A stretch of DNA of 64,000 bases. Source: Mycolicibacter minnesotensis (GTDB lineage: Bacteria; Actinomycetota; Actinomycetes; Mycobacteriales; Mycobacteriaceae). Location: positions 1,736,001 through 1,800,000 of the forward strand of contig NZ_AP022589.1 of the NCBI RefSeq assembly GCF_010731755.1, given 5' to 3'. Made by a program: the position numbers and the translations under genes. Under the pieces are notes generated by a model that made no database searches, was not told where the DNA came from, and saw only the letters and a program-made list of their open reading frames with translations. Each line of letters starts with the position of its first letter. The stretch's first letter is position 1. Positions 25,898 through 36,300 of this stretch are shown one piece after another.

Positions 25898-26736
25898 TCA
25901 AGTTAATCCGAGCGACATAGGTCAAGGGCGTGGGGCTGACCGCGCACAGGCAACCACGTGATCTCAGAGCCGCCGGGGACGCTGCCGAAGGTCGCCGTGT
26001 GATTCACCGAATCGTCTTTCTAAGAAGCCGACTTGCTGTCGGTTGAGCAGGGCTACCTCGGAATCTGTTGGTATTTTTCGCAGTTCACCGCAACGGTCGC
26101 ATCGACGCTCTTACCAACACCACATAGATCGCGATTGGCAAACTTTGAGGCACAACGAAAGCGGCCTGGATACAGGGCAATTCGACATCCACGTCCGCTT
26201 TTTGGCAACACATCTCGTCGTTCGGCACCGCCCATTCGAGTTGACTCGCCCCAACGTTGATGCCACCATGGCCGCGACGCACCTCGCTAGGTGAGGCGTC
26301 TGTACGGATACAGGCCACTGACCCCAAACGTCGAGAGACGCCCCGGGTCAGGACAGCTCTTCCCGAATTAAGGGTTGGGCCCAAGTGGCTTTCGGCTTAG
26401 TGCCGGATACGGCGTGCAGTGCCAAAACTCTGTCGAGAGGGTGCCGTCCGGCCGACGCTGCGCTGGTTCGGTTTGTCCCGCTGTGTAAGTCACAACGGCA
26501 TCCCCGTGTGCCCTGGCCGTGAGGAGGTGGGAGCGACATTGAGTCCGAGCGATAGTCCTTATCCGAGACCGATGACCATTTCATTCGAATCCTGCCCCGG
26601 CACTGCTGTCACCTACTGAGTCGGTTCACGCCCTACCGCGTCAACGCTGTCTACATCGAGAGATAACGCTGCTTTTGCGTGCGTTTGTCTTTGTAGCGCA
26701 GCGCGATTCGTCATGCAATCCTGAAAGAGAGTCCCC
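25898..26736 (+). other. 839-bp gene-free, lower-GC stretch upstream of PE/PPE
   Basis: No convincing gene was found on either strand. The open frames here (75-99 codons) have no family motifs, ribosome-binding sites or the strong GC3 bias of the neighbours. Base composition is clearly more A/T-rich, with runs such as GTATTTTTCGCAG. The last 40 bp before 26737 include GAAAGAGAGT, the PE ribosome-binding site. It could hold a long PE/PPE promoter and leader, an unrecognised small RNA, or remnants of a decayed gene. A TTCGAATCC string at 26584 resembles a tRNA T-loop, but no tRNA can be folded around it. Confidence 0.4.
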
Positions 26737-27036
26737 ATGTCTTTTGTATCCGCACTGCCCGAAGAGCTGATGGCTACCGCGGTCGACCTGCGCGGTGTCG
26801 GCGATACCGTGTCCGCGCAGAGCGCTGCTGCCGCAGCCTCGACTACCGGGGTGCTACCCGCGGCCGCCGATGAAGTCTCGGCACTGACCGCAGCTCAGTT
26901 CGCACGGCACGCCCAGATGTACCAAGCGATCAGCAGGCGAGCTGCGGTTGTTCATGAGTTGTTCGTCGACACTCTGCAACGCAACGCACGAGCTTACGCA
27001 GCCACGGACGCCGCGAACGTTATCTTGTTCTCCTGA
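26737..27036 (+). CDS. PE family protein
   Basis: The 99-residue protein is a PE domain with little else: MSFVSALPEELMATAVDLRG begins the two-helix hairpin, with the P-E at residues 8-9 and the second helix from AADEVSALTAAQFARHAQMYQ. Near the C-terminus, RAYAATDAAN holds the Y-x-x-x-D motif that acts as the type VII (ESX) secretion signal. The PPE partner starts 14 bp downstream, so they should form a PE-PPE heterodimer, folded with an EspG chaperone and exported, most likely by ESX-5. ATG 26737 follows GAAAGAGAGT. Confidence 0.94.
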   Translation: MSFVSALPEELMATAVDLRGVGDTVSAQSAAAAASTTGVLPAAADEVSALTAAQFARHAQMYQAISRRAAVVHELFVDTLQRNARAYAATDAANVILFS

Positions 27037-27050
27037 AAGGGTTTTAACCA

Positions 27051-28259
27051 ATGGACTACGGATCAATTCCGCCAGAGATCAATTCGGCGCGCATGTACGC
27101 CGGTCCGGGATCGGGCCCGATGCTGGCCGCCGCGGCCTCCTGGAATCTACTTTCCGCGGAACTGCGTTCGGCTGCAACATCTTTCGAGTGGCTGGTAGCC
27201 GGCCTGGCCAGTCAAGGATGGTGGGGGCCATCCGCATCGGCGATGACTGCGGCAGCCGAGCCCTACTTTGTGTGGTTGAGCGTAACCGCCGAGCAAGCCG
27301 AGCAGACCGCGGCGCAGGCGTACGCCGCGGCCGAGGCGTACGCTGCTGCCCACGCCATGACGGTGCCGCCCGCTGCAATCGAGACCAACCGCGTCTTGTT
27401 GGCGTCGTTGGTCAAGACCAATGCCCTAGGACAGAACACCCCGGCTATCGCAGCGACCGAAGCTCGCTACGGCCAGATGTGGGCGCAAGACGCGGTGGCG
27501 ATGTACAGCTACGCCGCTGCGTCAGCCACCGCTACACAATTGATCCCCTTCGCTGATGCTCCCGAAACCACTCATCAAGACGAAGGCGCGCCGAATGCCG
27601 GCGGCGTAGGCCCCACAAATGCCCACGCCCAGCTGCCCGATGCGTTGCGGAACATGGCCTCACCGGCAGTGGGAACGCGTCCCACGGATCCGGACTGGCA
27701 CTGGACGAAGTTCTTCGACGGCCTCTTCGACGGAACGTGGGGCCACGATGACGGGTCGGGCCTGAACATCAATGCCCAGTTGTGGAACACCATCGCCGCG
27801 ACCGGCATTTTCGACCCCGGCGGCAACATCGAAGGCTTTACCGGGCTGGCCACGCTCGGGTTTCTCGCACGCGGCATCGACGGTGGCACGGCCGCACTGA
27901 CCCACGGCGGGATCGGCCCCACCACCGGCATGACACTGGCGTCGACGGCCGCCGCCGGACTGGAGACCGCCGCCCGCCCCCTAGGCGGCGCCGGCTCCCC
28001 GGTGGCTGCTGGCATGGGCCGGGCCACCCTGGTCGGTTCGTTGTCCGCGCCGGCCAGCTGGGGAGCGGCGAGCCCGAGCGGTGCTCCCCTGGCTGCGACG
28101 GGTAGTGGCTGGTCCGTGGCCCCGGAGAGCAGGTCGATGACAGCCCTGCCGCCACCGATTCCTCCCGGTGGTGCCGGCCGCAACGGCGGTCACGGTCTGG
28201 GCACGCCGCGTTATGGCGTCAAGCTCACCGTGATGCCGCGGCCCGTTGGGGTCGGCTAG
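27051..28259 (+). CDS. PPE family protein, partner of the upstream PE
   Basis: This 402-residue PPE protein has the usual N-terminal domain: IPPEINSARMYAGPGSGPM, W57-W58 in the WxG turn (QGWWGPS), and [28 protein letters not shown] (described in parts). The SVP signature is altered to GSLSAPASW. The tail ends GTPRYGVKLTVMPRPVGVG, a common PPE C-terminus. The middle contains an atypical aromatic/acidic stretch (DPDWHWTKFFDGLFDGTWGHDDGS). It is co-transcribed with the PE gene 14 bp upstream. Its TAG stop shares CTAG with the stop of the convergent carotenoid gene. Confidence 0.94.
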   Translation: MDYGSIPPEINSARMYAGPGSGPMLAAAASWNLLSAELRSAATSFEWLVAGLASQGWWGPSASAMTAAAEPYFVWLSVTAEQAEQTAAQAYAAAEAYAAAHAMTVPPAAIETNRVLLASLVKTNALGQNTPAIAATEARYGQMWAQDAVAMYSYAAASATATQLIPFADAPETTHQDEGAPNAGGVGPTNAHAQLPDALRNMASPAVGTRPTDPDWHWTKFFDGLFDGTWGHDDGSGLNINAQLWNTIAATGIFDPGGNIEGFTGLATLGFLARGIDGGTAALTHGGIGPTTGMTLASTAAAGLETAARPLGGAGSPVAAGMGRATLVGSLSAPASWGAASPSGAPLAATGSGWSVAPESRSMTALPPPIPPGGAGRNGGHGLGTPRYGVKLTVMPRPVGVG

Positions 28260-29173
28260 CCGGCGTGGGTACTCGAGTCATCGATGGCTGGAGATGCTGC
28301 CGGGGTGTCCTGATAGAGCCGTATCACGCTGACGACCACGACCAGGCCCATCATGAACCACGTCATCTCAGAGCACGTCTCGTAGATGTCGGACAGGGCA
28401 ACGGGCGCGCCCTGGATAGTCGTGGTGGCATCGCCGGCACGCAGCAGCCCGAGGTTGACTTGCAGGCCCATGCCGAACCAGATGACCGCCGGCATCAACA
28501 ACGCCGACCGGGTCGAGGACGTGGGTTCCCGTCGCCACCGTCGTTCGATCAGCGCAAAAGTCTGAAACAGCACCCACCCGGTGATCAGCCATCCGGCGTA
28601 GTTGCTCAACGGGACGCCCAGAACGCCACTCGGTTCCCGGTAGGCGAACATGTGGCGTACGTAGGCGCCGATCGGATCGATCACCAGGTCATAACCGCCG
28701 ACGACGAGGGTAGCGACGACCGGTGTCAGCACCACCGACAGCCATCGACTCTGGAATTCACCCACGATCACCCTGGCGAGAATCCACGCCAACCAGGCCA
28801 GAATCACCCAGGCCGCCACAACCACGAACGGCACGCCGAACGCACGGGGCCCGTCCGCGTAATGAACGAAGTAGCCGAACGGGAAGCCGGTCGCGATACT
28901 GCATGCCTCGAAGCCCAGACCCACGGTCACGGCGACAGCAAAGTAGGCGATGGCCCCGGCGGGCCGGTAGAGCGTCAACGCATGGAGCAACACGAACGTC
29001 GCCAAGGTGGCACCCGAGATAGCTTCGGCGACAGCGGATATCGATCCGGCACTCAGAGCCGTCGTTACCGTCGCAGCGAGGCAGATCGCGACAACGCACC
29101 ACCCTGCGAGCACCAGCGGGCTCTTGGGCACGCGCGGAGCCGTCGGCGAGGCATGGCTGACGGGCGTCGACAC
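28256..29173 (-). CDS. CruF/DUF422-type carotenoid biosynthesis membrane protein
   Basis: The 305-residue integral membrane protein matches the carotenoid biosynthesis (DUF422, CruF-like) family, whose characterised members hydrate carotenoid end groups. About seven hydrophobic helices are visible. Signatures are GFEACSIATGFPFGYFVHY, a Y-D-L-V-I-D-P element (VGGYDLVIDPIGAYVRH), and LSNYAGWLITGW. GTG 29173 (VSTPVSHASPT) is chosen as start because the upstream 52 codons look noncoding. No other crt genes are nearby, so the substrate and even a carotenoid role are inferred from the family only. It is divergent from the second DUF1906 gene across 98 bp, which contain TGTTAACA at 29257-29264. Confidence 0.8.
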   Translation of the reverse strand: MSTPVSHASPTAPRVPKSPLVLAGWCVVAICLAATVTTALSAGSISAVAEAISGATLATFVLLHALTLYRPAGAIAYFAVAVTVGLGFEACSIATGFPFGYFVHYADGPRAFGVPFVVVAAWVILAWLAWILARVIVGEFQSRWLSVVLTPVVATLVVGGYDLVIDPIGAYVRHMFAYREPSGVLGVPLSNYAGWLITGWVLFQTFALIERRWRREPTSSTRSALLMPAVIWFGMGLQVNLGLLRAGDATTTIQGAPVALSDIYETCSEMTWFMMGLVVVVSVIRLYQDTPAASPAIDDSSTHAG

Positions 29174-29271
29174 GCACGAATCGTATCCGTCCACGACTCG
29201 TTGCAAGGGCGCACGGATGCTCTCGGCGCGGGCAGCACCGTTTACAGCAGTCACATTGTTAACATCGGCGC

Positions 29272-30066
29272 GTGTCTGACTCTCCACGGACTGCACTTCC
29301 TCGCAACCACGTTTCCCGACGTGACGCACTGCGGTACGCGTCCGCCGCGGCTCTCACCGGGCTGGGCGCAGCGTCCGTCGGCGCACCGCTGGCTTCGGCC
29401 GCGGCTCCCACGCTCATCGACTACGCCATGCGCCAGATTCCCGCAGCGGACATCCGCGCCGCCGGCCACGCCGGAGTCATCAACTACGTGTCGACGTCGC
29501 GGCCGGGCTCGAATTTCGGCGCCAAACCGATCACCCGGCCCTACGCCGAGTCACTCACCGCGGCGGGGCTGGTGATCGTCAGCAACTTTCAGTACGGCAA
29601 ACCCGGCGGCACCGCGCCGTCGGACTTCACCCGGGGGTATCCCGGCGGCGTCGCCGACGCCCGCACCGCCTGGCAACTGCACAGCGCGGCCGGCGGCGGT
29701 CAGACTGCACCGGTGTTCTTCAGCGTCGACGACGACATCGATCGCAATACCTGGAATAGCGTTGCCCTGCCATGGTTTCAGGGCATCAACTCGCTGCTGG
29801 GAGTGCAGCGCACCGGGGTCTACGGGGGCGTGAACGTCTGCCAGTGGGCGGCCGCCGACGGTGTCATCGGGGTCTCTCGGACTCCCGGCAAGCGGTGGGC
29901 ATGGCAGACACGGTCCTGGTCGCGTGGACAAGTCGACCCCGCGGCGGTGCTCTACCAGCGGATCGTGAGTACCGCGTCGACTCCGGGGCCGATCGTCGGC
30001 GGGATCGAAGTGGACGTCAACGACGTCTTGGCCCAGGACTGCGGCCAGTGGAACCTACATCCGTGA
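29272..30066 (+). CDS. Tat-exported DUF1906 glycoside-hydrolase-like protein, second copy
   Basis: The 264-residue precursor has a Tat signal, VSRRDALRYASAAALTGLG, and a DUF1906 domain close to the one encoded at 24011-24808. Shared segments are QYGKPGGTAPSDFTRGYPGG, GVADARTAWQLHSAAGGG, FFSVDDDIDRNTWNSVALPW and GVYGGVNVCQWA. The acidic FFSVDDDI element may hold catalytic or metal-binding residues. Its M. tuberculosis relative is Rv2525c. GTG 29272 is the start. Two copies about 4.5 kb apart, separated by a TesB gene and a PE/PPE pair, suggest an old local duplication. A cell-wall glycan substrate is likely but unproven. Confidence 0.87.
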   Translation: MSDSPRTALPRNHVSRRDALRYASAAALTGLGAASVGAPLASAAAPTLIDYAMRQIPAADIRAAGHAGVINYVSTSRPGSNFGAKPITRPYAESLTAAGLVIVSNFQYGKPGGTAPSDFTRGYPGGVADARTAWQLHSAAGGGQTAPVFFSVDDDIDRNTWNSVALPWFQGINSLLGVQRTGVYGGVNVCQWAAADGVIGVSRTPGKRWAWQTRSWSRGQVDPAAVLYQRIVSTASTPGPIVGGIEVDVNDVLAQDCGQWNLHP

Positions 30067-30076
30067 GGCTGGCAGC

Positions 30077-30163
30077 TCAGGATTTGCTGGACACGAACAG
30101 TGCCAGGGTGATCGCCACAACACATGCGAGGGACGTGTAGACACCCAGGGACGCTGAGGCCAT
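30077..30163 (-). CDS. Possible 28-residue single-span membrane peptide
   Basis: A short reading frame from ATG 30163 to TGA 30077 encodes 28 residues, starting MASASLGVYTSLACVVAITL and ending in a short LFVSSKS tail. About 20 central residues would form one membrane helix with a Lys near the C-terminal end. CAGGAG precedes the ATG at a usable distance, and codon third positions are mostly G/C as in real genes here. It lies 150 bp downstream of pfaC on the same strand and 10 bp from the convergent DUF1906 stop. I know no named family. It could be a small membrane protein or a chance frame. Confidence 0.4.
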   Translation of the reverse strand: MASASLGVYTSLACVVAITLALFVSSKS

Positions 30164-30315
30164 GAGGAGGCTCCTGTCTGCGAAGACGTGGTCGGAATAC
30201 ATTGACGGCCGATCTACGTCCAGCTGCGCAGCTAGACGGCCGTGCCGCGATCGCCAACTAAGCTAGCCGCCTGCCTCAGCCGTCGTCAAACACGACGCCG
30301 AGGCCGGGCGCCCGT

Positions 30316-33300
30316 TCAGGACGGGCTGGCCTCGCCCGCCCGCACCATCTCCCATTCCCCGTCGGAGACCAGATTCCGCCAGTCGACAGGCAGGGCATCC
30401 AACGCGTCCTCGATGCAGAACCAGACCGATTCCAGCGGCGACGCTCCCGGAGCCGCGGCGGTGATCCGACTCTCCACGTCGTAGTTCGGCGCATGCGGTG
30501 CGTCGCTGAACGGTGCGAGCCCGTTGATCGCGTCCATGACGTAACGCCGCAACTCGGCGTAGGGCATTCCGCGCAGCTCCTCGGGCAGGATCGGGCGGCC
30601 GAAGATGTAGTCCTGGGCGGTATGGCCGTAGGGCACCTCGAGCTTGTGCGGCAATGGCTCCTCGGGCAGTCCTCCCGCGAAGTACAACGGCACGATCGGC
30701 ATCGACATCTCCAGCGCCATGTCCAGGAGCGTGGACGTCAGTCGCTCAACCCGCTGACCCGAGCTGACGCTGCGTGTGCCGTCGGCATGGACCATCACCG
30801 ATACGCCGAGGGAGGCCGCCTCCCGCTTGAGTTCGTCCACCAGAGCGAAAAACTCCTGCGGCTGCTGCTGGTCGAAATAGCGGAGGTGCCCCAGTTCCTT
30901 GCCCGCGGCGGCGTCGATCATGCGCAGCAGGTTTCCCACCCAGCCGGTCTCGTGCTTGGCGTGTCCGATGGTGACCACCTTGGTTCCGGTCAGCCAGGAT
31001 CCGATCGTGGTGCCGAGCAACGATTCGACCTGCACCTGGTGATTGGCCAACACCAACACCGGACGGCCGTAGACGGCCGCCATCGCGGCAGGGTCGGTCA
31101 CCACGACGTGCCGCACGTAGCGGGCCAGTACCGCGCCGAGGGCAAGCTCGCCAAACCATCCGTCGGGCATGCCCGCGCTCTGTGTCCACCACGCTCGGAT
31201 CGGCTCCCAGTCGGTCACCGAAGTCGCACGCGCACGGCACGCACCCGGACCCAGGGTCTCGACCTCGACGGTGATCCGCTCCAGCGGCAGCGCCGGACAG
31301 CTCACCTGACCATCGACGACCTGAACCTGGCAGGGGTGGATGGCGTTGTGGACGGCGTCGGCCACCGCCTCCTTGGTCGCGATCTCGACCATCAGCGCAT
31401 CGCCCTGAGCGTCAGATCCGTAGACCGCCTGCAAGGTGCCTTTGAACCAGTCCAGAGTTGCCATCCGGGCGGCGTCGAGTGCCAGCACACCGCGGCCCAG
31501 TCGCTCGCTCAACGATAGCCCGGGGACCGCCCGCCGTTCTCCCATGAACGCGCGCCGCTCCGGCCCGCCGACCTCCGCCAATGGCCCCTTGCTCAGCAGA
31601 AACTCGGCCATCCGGATTCGCGCCCACGGCCGTCCTCCGGCACTGAGCCACAGGTCGAACGTCGGCATGCGGCCTTCGTCGTCATCGAAGCCGACGAATC
31701 GGGCTTGCACGTCAACGGTTCCCGCCACGGGGGTCTCGGCGTAGAACCGAGCCGACAGAATGCGGCGCGGAAACCCCACATCGGGGTCGAGCGCATGAGC
31801 GTAGGAGGCCGGGTCGGCGGTGCCACTGGTCCACACGCTCATGGCCGTGTGCGGTACGACATGCAAGGCACCGTCGAGCAGTCCCGGCTGCAACTCACCG
31901 ATCGGAACGGCGCAGCGATCGATGGCGAGGGTTCCACTGGAACCGTTGCGGCCGATCCGGGCGCCGTCGATCAGGGTCGCGAACGCCGGACCGTGAAAGA
32001 CGGTTCCGTCATAGGGATCGGCGTAAGGCACCGCACCGTCCAGCGGCGCCGGCAGCTCCGGCTCGCCGGTGTAGGAAGCGGCGGTGACGACGTGGGCGTG
32101 CGCGTGAATCTCCCAGCGGGACAACTCCGCTCGTGGTGCGTCCCGCCACACCTCCAGGCGGCCGCGGAAACGGCCACACTCGGGCAGCTGCTCGAGCACC
32201 ACCCGCAGCTGCTTCGGGGCGTCGACGACGACCCACCGCACCATCTGGACGTCGGTGACCTCGACCACCTTGGCGCCACCGGTGGCCCGGACCGCGGCCT
32301 GCGCGAACAGGTCCATCACCGACATCATCGGCAGCGAGGGAATGACGTAGGTGGGACAGTGGTCGACGACCCACGCGTCGGTGGCCGGGTCCAGCGTCAC
32401 GTCCATCGTGGTTGTCGTGGCCACCGCTGCGGGCGCAGGCGCCACCGCGGTCGTGGGTATCGCCGCGGCCTGCGCCGGCGACCTCTGCTCACCGGTACCG
32501 ACGACGATCCGCATGCCCAGGTTGCTGGCGGTGTAGATCCGTTTGTCGTCCACCCACAGCGACGCCTCGGCCACCGCGAGGATGCCGGCGTCCTCTCGAA
32601 CGATCCTGGTGATCTCCACCTGCGCCGTGATCTGCTTGTTGGTGGGAATGATCTGACCGCGATAACGCCATGTCATGGCGTCATGAAGGGCGGCCGGCTC
32701 GAACCGCGCCGACGGTCCCGCCTCCTTGCCCAGGCCGAGGTCCAACATCCCGAACTGCAGGAGCTGCAACAGCATTTCGATACCCAGCGATCCGGGTTGG
32801 ACCGGGTCCTGGAAGAAGTGCGCCTTGAAATACCACTCGCCGGGGTTGACGTCTTTGACCCCGCGCCATTGGCCCAGCCCGGCGGCGCCGCCGGAAGGCC
32901 AGCGCCCGGTCACCCGGTCGACCATCAACAACATGGGCTCGGCCAGCCGCGCTCCGGCACCGAAGAACTCAGCGGGCTGCGTGGTCAGGTCGACCGCAGG
33001 CGCCACGCTGGCCTGAGCCAGTGCGGCACGTTGTGCATCACTGACCGGCAGGCCCACCTGGTTCTGCAGCGCTTCGCGTTTGAAGTAACCGAACACGGTG
33101 TCGAAGGTGTAGACGGGTCCGTCGTCGTCGAGGACCTCACCGTCGAAAGCGACGATGATGGTTCCGGCGGCCTTGGCGAGGCTCTTCAGCTTCACCTTGA
33201 TACGCAGCGTTCCGGTAGCCGGAGTGACTTCACGGTGCTGGGTTCCGGTGCCGTCGAGGTTGCGGAAGAACAGGTCCGCCTCGCCGTCCAACGGACAGCC

Positions 33301-36300
33301 CACATAGCTGGCCAGCCAGCCGCATGGCTGCAGCGCGACCTCCATGAGCACCGCGTTGGGCATCGTCTCATGCCCGTTGGCCGCACCGTTCTGGACGAAG
33401 TACCAGGCGTCGGCGGGGACGTCGTACTCCACGACGACTTCGGCACCGGCCTTCATCACGCCGGTCTCGCCCACCAGTTCGGTGACCCGGGACATGAAGT
33501 GATACGGCGGGCCGGGCAGCCGGGCCGCCTTGCGCGGAGAGTCGAACTTCTCGAACAGCGGCCCGAACGCCATGGACGGCTTGGCGATCGCGCTGGCCAG
33601 CATCGCCTGGTAGTCGTAGCGGAACCCGTTGACTTCGGCGACCGGTTTGGGTTCGACGTAGCCTTCGAGCTCTGCGGCGCCGGTGTCCATCGGCCATCCC
33701 GGTGACAGCTTCAGGCCCATCCGCTCGCAATGGAAGGCGGGAAGTCCGTCGACGGTGCAGAGCAGGTCGGCGAACAGGGTCGGCTCGGGACCGGCGATCA
33801 CCTCCCGGACGAACACCTCGTAGACGACTTCCCGCGACTGCGGGGTGACCTGGCCCCGGCAACGCAGCTTGTACGTCTCGAAGGGAACGGGTTCGAAGCG
33901 CCAGCCGTCGCAGTCCAGGGTCATGCCCAGTGCGGTCATGTAGATCGCCATGGTCTGCATGGTCGCCTCGTACATGAGCGTGCCAGGCATGCAGGGATCG
34001 TTTTTGAAATGGCCGGCGAAGAAGCAGTTTTCGGGAGTTACCGGCGCAACCGCGCGCAGATATCCACGGCCCCACGGGCCGCCGGTGAGGTCGAGGTCGG
34101 TCACCTCGTCGACGAACAGCATGTCGCCGCCGTGGATGCGGGGTGGGCGGGTGTGGCTGCCGGCCTTCTCGAAGCCCGGGCCGAACGTCCGCCAGATCTC
34201 GCCGCCCGCCATGGCCTCCAGGTCGGCGCGCTGCAGTGAGGTGCGCGCCGTCTGGGCGGGAGTCACCTCCATGGGCCCGCTGACCGTCTGGTCTTCGGGA
34301 CGCCACAGCACTCCGCCGGAGGCGGCCAGCTCTTCGTCGGTGAAGAATCCGGCCTGGCCATTGCGCATCGACATGCGCTCGACACCGTCGATGGTGCAGT
34401 CGTAGTGGAAGAAGAACAGGCGCACATCGCCTTGCCGGGCGTGTCCGTCCACGTGAATGTCAAAGCGCAGGGTGTCGCCGATCTCGGGAAGGCCCCCCAG
34501 GTAGGTCACCTCGCAGCCGAGCAGTCGGTACACCCGCTCGCTCTTGTTGAGCAGATCCGCGCCCATCCAGGAGATGAGCATGAGGTCGGCCTGACCGCTT
34601 TCGATCATGATTCCGGCGGGCATCCGGGCCTGCTGCAGCCACCATGAATCGGCGGTGACATCGGTTTCGGTCCACAGTGTTCCGGTGCCGTGTTTGGCCG
34701 GTTCGGCGTCGATGCCCAGTAAGCGATCCGCCAACAGCAGGGGCGGCTCGGGCATCCGGACCTGCCGTGCGTACTGGTCCTGCTCGGCGAACGCCGGCCC
34801 GAAGATCTCGGAGATGTTGCCCGAGGAGTGCACCCGCAGGCCGTCTTTGTCGAGGGTGAGCCCGACCGGCTCGCGTTTGACCGTCGGCGCCGGGACCACC
34901 TTGTCTGCGGGCCTGACAGGCTGGTTCGACCGGCTGGCACCTGCCGACGGGTTGACGGGGCCGACCGGTGTGGGAGCCTCGTTCACCGCTGCGGGCGGCG
35001 GCGTCTCAACCCGGAGCGACGTGGTTGCGGACACCTCCAGCGGCAGCCGTGCGAGCGACTCCGCGACGGTGGCCAGCGCCGGGGGAATCGGGAGTTGTGT
35101 CGGCATGAATCGCTCCAGTTGATGAGGGGGGTTCGGGCCCGGGACCGCCACCCGCGGCGGCAGTACGACCGGTGGCAGGTGCGCCGGGAAGTTGAGCCGG
35201 ATCGGTTTCTTGCCGGTGTCGGCCGGCGCCGGCGCGATCAAGGTCGCGGACTGCTCCTTGGTCGCCGACGACGTGAGCGTGACCTGTTGCCGCTGGTCGG
35301 CCATACCGGTGAGTTCGACAGCGACGCAACGCTGCTCAGAAGTCCAGGGCTCACCGTCCGGCCATACGCCCAGTGCGCCGTAGAGCACTCCGGCGGCCAC
35401 GTGCAGCAGTCCCGATGCGGCGTGCGCGTGGCCCAACAGCGCCGACAGATTCACCGCACCGGGGGCGGTGCCCAGGTGCAGTCGTTCGGCGTCGGGCTCT
35501 TCCTCGACGAGCAGGGTGGCGTAGACGGTGTCGCCGTCACGGCGGGCGTCGGCGGCGCGCTTGAGCACGAGGATGACGGCGGCGTCGCCGGGAATCTGCT
35601 CGTCGGCGTGCAGCAGGGCACGCGCAGCTGCCTCGTGCACGGGCTCACAGCTCAGGTCCACAGCACCCACCACGGCGGCGTCGATCTCGCCGCGGCGCAG
35701 CGCGCGCGCCGCCATCTCCAGCGCGGTGGTGCCCGAGAGTTGTTCTCGTGACACCGTGAAACTCGGACCACGCAGGTCGAATTGGCTGTTGAGCCGATTC
35801 GCCACAATGTTGGGCATGGCACCCACAACACCGGCGGCCGTCCAGCCCTGCACGACACCGTCCCGCGCCACGGCAAGCTGATCGGCGTCCTCGACGTCGT
35901 CCGCCAACCGCCAGCGCAGCCCGAACCGGGCGACTTCGGCGTCGCAGCCCATCCCGACGACCACGCTGGTGGTGTCCGGCGGCAAGCCCTTGATGATCTC
36001 GCCGATGTTCAGGGCCGCACCCAGCAGCGCCAGCTGTTGGGGCTGTGTCTGTTTCAGGTCCGCGGGCGGGAAACGGGTCTGTGTCAGATCCAGGCAGATC
36101 TCCGTCATCCGGGCCCCGCGGAGCGTCGCGCCCGAGGCGGCGGGTATCGGCTGACAGGTCGCGACGTGCTCTGCCACCGAGGCCGTGTCATGGCCGTCGC
36201 CGAGCAGCAGGCTCAGGCCGATGATCGCGATCTCGGGGTCAGGCGCAGCCGTCGGGAGGACCGGCGGCGCCGGCGAGACCGCACGTCCTTCGACCCATTC

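Noticed and set aside
26584..26592. TTCGAATCC, resembling a tRNA T-loop
   Set aside because: The flanking bases do not form a T stem, and no acceptor, D or anticodon arm can be placed upstream.
31705..33705. 666-codon open frame on the plus strand
   Set aside because: It is antisense to pfaC domains with clear protein motifs. Long antisense frames are expected in such high-GC DNA, and this one has no family features.
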